From Sanguinoderma infundibulare (taxonomy: Eukaryota > Basidiomycota > Agaricomycetes > Polyporales > Polyporaceae): 64,000 bases of DNA. A program made the position numbers and the translations under genes. The notes below the pieces were generated by a model. The model was not told the origin of the DNA, made no database searches, and saw only the letters and a list, made by a program, of their open reading frames with translations. Below, piece by piece: positions 61,293 through 64,000 of this stretch. Within the stretch, counting starts at the first letter, position 1. Each line of letters opens with the position of its first letter. The stretch lies in assembly GCA_032821775.1 (NCBI GenBank), contig JAVLRN010000006.1:1736001-1800000 (forward strand), given 5' to 3'.

Positions 61293-61300
61293 ATGTGTAT

Positions 61301-61325
61301 GGCTGACTAGCTCAGTTGGTAAGCG
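61301..61325 (+). repeat. Partial copy of the tRNA 5' half
   Basis: GGCTGACTAGCTCAGTTGGT repeats the first 20 nt of the tRNA 80 bp downstream with one change, then diverges. A box only, no B box. It is immediately followed by a perfect 11 bp inverted repeat (61323-61333 with 61354-61364). Confidence 0.7.
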
Positions 61326-61467
61326 TAGCCGAGGATGGTTAGGGTTACATTTGCTCGGCTACGCCTTCCTCTTGCGTGTTCTCGGCATTTTGCATCCGCA
61401 GCAAGGGTAACTGGGAGCTACTGGGTCGGCAGCTCGACGTATTCGTCTTCCTCTTCCTCTCTCCGCT

Positions 61468-64000
61468 ATGTCACATGAACGAAAGCGTGCTGGCGACATC
61501 GCGTCGTCTGGGCGAGCGACGTATGCAGCCAGCCCTCGCGCCCCAGTGTACGCCCAGTACAGAAGCGAATCCCCACCAGCCTCTGCCTACTTCACCCATT
61601 TCTCCGGCGACAACCATGAACTGCATGCCACACGCCCCGACGCGAGTGCCCACTTTGCCTACAGCACGACCCTGCGCCGACATACGCACGAGGGGATGCC
61701 GTCCGCGCCGTCAGGGAGTACCATTCCGTCAATAGGAGAGCTCAGGGCCGCGATGGAGACCGAGGGCGCGCAGGGCGTGTGGGCAAGGACGGGAGGCAGG
61801 TTGGTCGCTGCTTTCTCTGGCCAGGAGCAGTACGAACGGTTGCCGACACAGCGCGAGGACGGACACAAGGAGAGCGCGTCTGCCCGTTTTGCGCACTGCT
61901 CTATACAGGTGCGTCATGACTGCGAACTCTGTCCTAATGGCATCCGTTGACGTCGCGAAGGATACACTGGCCCACTTCTGTACCTCCGCGACGGACGGCC
62001 TGTCCCTCAGGCGAGCGCAAGAACTCCTGGACACCCATGGCTACAACGAATTCACGGTATCTGCCCCGGAATCTCTCCTCGTCAAGTTTGCGAAGACGAT
62101 ATACGAGAACCCCCTCATCCTACTGCTATGCGGAAGCGCGGTCGTCAGCGCGGTCATGGGCAACGTTGACGACGCTATCAGCATCACCGTTGCGGTACTC
62201 ATCGTCTTGACAGGTAACACTTAGTCTATTCCTCTCCCCGCGTCTCTTTGGTGACCCCATGCCATCCTTCAGTCGGCTTCGTGCAGGAGCAGCGGTCAGA
62301 AAAGAGTCTAGAAGCCCTCAACAAGCTCGTGCCCCACCACTGCCATCTTATTCGGTGCGCCCAGGGTCGTGTAGGCTGCACAGCGGGCATTCCCGGATGT
62401 TGGAGGAGAGAAAAGGCATTACTCGTCGTCAGCTCATCTCTTCCGTATGACGTCTTTGAGAAAAGTGGTTACTTCACCTCTTCTTTCCCTTTTCTCGAAA
62501 ATTTCACATGGAAGGGGCAAGTATATCACGACTGATACCTCTTTTTCGACTTCTCTCCTCGAGTATTCGGGAATGCCTGCCGTACTGACACGCTGAAGAA
62601 CTCACACATCACATACAGTGACGGCAAGACGCTCCACGTGCTCGCCAACGAACTCGTCCCGGGAGACATCGTCACGTTCACCACCGGCGACCGTGTCCCT
62701 GCGGACATTCGGCTTATCTCCGCAGTCGATCTGGAGGTGGACGAGAGCAGTCTGACCGGGGAGACGACAACGCGCAGGAAGGACACTGAGCCGTGTACGC
62801 CTGCGAACATCGGAAACGGACACGCTAACGGGATCCCGAACGGATATGCGGTCCCTGCTGCGGAGCCGGTTGCGCTCGCGGAACGGTCGTGCATTGCGTA
62901 CATGGGAACGCTGGTGCGGAACGGTGAGTTTGACACGTTTGTGAACGTTTATAGGACATATGGCGAGCCTGTTTATTTTTTGCAGGTCGAGGCGCAGGCG
63001 TAGTGATCGCGACCGGCACGCAAAGCGAGTTTGGCATGATCTTCGCTATGATGCAAGAGGTCGAGGAGAAGCGGACGCCGTTGCAGCTGAGCATGGACGA
63101 GCTCGCGAAGAAGCTCTCCATGATCTCGTTCGGCATCATCGGTATCATCTGCGTCATCGGTGTCATTCAGCAGCGGTCATGGCTCGAAATGTTTACCATC
63201 GGAGGTACGCACAACGCGCGGACGTGTTGGTCGAGGCAAGACGGCTGACCGTGGCCTTTGGTGAAGCACAGTGTCGCTTGCTGTTGCAGCCATCCCGGAA
63301 GGTCTCCCCATCGTCACGACCGTCACGCTTGCGCTGGGTGTGTTGCGCATGTCTCGACGCAAGGCGATCGTGAAGAAGCTGCACTCTGTCGAGGCGCTGG
63401 GGTCCATCTCTGTCATCTGCTCGGACAAGACGGGTACCCTGACCAAGAACGAGCAGACGGTCACGGAGCTTTACACGGTGGACGAGACCGTCTCACTCGA
63501 TCCCTCTTCGACCACCCCGCCAAACGTCCATGTCACCCACGCGTTGCGCAAGACGCTGACGATCGGCTCGGTGTGCAACAACGCGGTCCGGAACGAAGAG
63601 GGGTCATTCGTTGGCCAGTCCACGGACGTCGCTCTGCTCAACGTGCTCGCCCTTTTCAACATGGCCGATCCCCGGCACGAGTTCACGCGGAGTTCGGAGC
63701 TGCCCTTCAGCTCGGAGCGCAAGTACATGGCCGTCAGCGGTACACATGGCACGTCTCCTCACGCCGCGAACGGAATCACGGTCAACGGCCACCACCGGGA
63801 GATGTACTACATCAAGGGCTCGATTGACGCCATTCTCGAGCGGTGCAAGTTCTACTACGTCTCGGACGAGTCGACGCCCGCGCTGGACGCGAGCACGCGG
63901 AGCGTCATCCTGTCTAAAGCGCAGGCGACGGCGTCCCGCGGGCTGCGCGTCATCGCGCTCGCGTACGGGTACGGCCCCGTCGAGTCGTCGCTGACCCCGT
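61468..64000 (+). CDS. PMR1: PMR1/SPCA-type Golgi Ca2+/Mn2+ P-type ATPase, N-terminal part (cut by window edge)
   Basis: Supplies the Golgi with Ca2+ and Mn2+ for glycosylation and sorting. A long variable N-terminus ([20 protein letters not shown] onward, about 145 residues) precedes the conserved ATPase: [40 protein letters not shown] (TM2), [60 protein letters not shown] and [10 protein letters not shown] (actuator loop). Then [20 protein letters not shown] (TM4 ion site) and the phosphorylation motif [12 protein letters not shown] follow, and the nucleotide-binding domain ([23 protein letters not shown]) runs to the edge. EGLPI plus the single ion site layout and the PHHCHLIR loop identify the PMR1/SPCA clade rather than SERCA or PMCA. 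The intron at about 62352-62618 is long for this genome (about 265 nt). Confidence 0.93.

Overview
The window is nuclear DNA of a filamentous basidiomycete. I infer a mushroom-forming Agaricomycete, probably a wood-decay or Polyporales-type fungus. The reasons are dense genes on both strands, coding exons interrupted by many 50-65 nt GT-AG introns, two secreted-type GMC oxidoreductases (CAZy AA3), three paralogous double-BTB proteins, a long F-box protein with zinc-ribbon-like cysteines, a HET-domain protein, and otherwise typical fungal housekeeping genes. Exons below were joined by hand from splice sites and reading-frame phase. Where the phases close to a multiple of three I say so.

Layout. 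1-737: 5' part of a GMC oxidoreductase (minus, runs off the left edge). 1.8-2.6 kb: class I SAM methyltransferase. 2.9-5.5 kb: F-box protein (minus, ten exons). 5.7-6.4 kb: small unknown. 7.3-9.7 kb: Gin4/Hsl1/Nim1-type kinase. 10.0-13.5 kb: divergent TMA16 and a type II membrane glycosyltransferase-like protein. 13.9-17.3 kb: PAT1 decapping activator. 17.5-18.6 kb: decayed DNA with a relic of a fungal transcription-factor domain. 18.6-21.9 kb: a broken OPT-family transporter whose 1.45 kb intron holds an antisense, 3'-truncated N-terminal glutamine amidohydrolase (NTAQ1). 22.6-27.1 kb: DNA ligase IV. 28.1-34.2 kb: divergent forkhead factor and AP-1 gamma-adaptin. 35.5-38.3 kb: HET-domain gene split by a 765 bp transposon. 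38.9-40.5 kb: BTB protein. 40.8-44.9 kb: divergent SF3B1 and MZT1 (MOZART1). 45.4-46.1 kb: DOPA-dioxygenase-like protein. 47.2-49.5 kb: GPI-anchored-type GMC oxidoreductase. 50.2-55.1 kb: two more BTB proteins flanking an 835 bp hAT-like element. 55.6-57.2 kb: cystathionine beta-synthase. 58.6-59.5 kb: unknown GC-rich protein. 60.0-60.9 kb: unknown protein (minus). 61.2 kb: tRNA-Ile-like gene plus a 5' half copy. 61.5-64.0 kb: PMR1/SPCA-type Ca2+/Mn2+ ATPase (runs off the right edge).

The conserved genes are unrelated housekeeping functions: mRNA decay (PAT1), splicing (SF3B1), spindle assembly (MZT1), vesicle traffic (AP-1), NHEJ (LIG4), sulfur metabolism (CBS) and Golgi ion supply (PMR1). 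They do not form a cluster. The accessory interest lies in three rearranged places: the OPT/NTAQ1 nest, the HET gene interrupted by a transposon with foldback ends and an exact 8 bp target-site duplication, and the BTB/hAT region. I found no rRNA, CRISPR array, biosynthetic cluster or viral gene.
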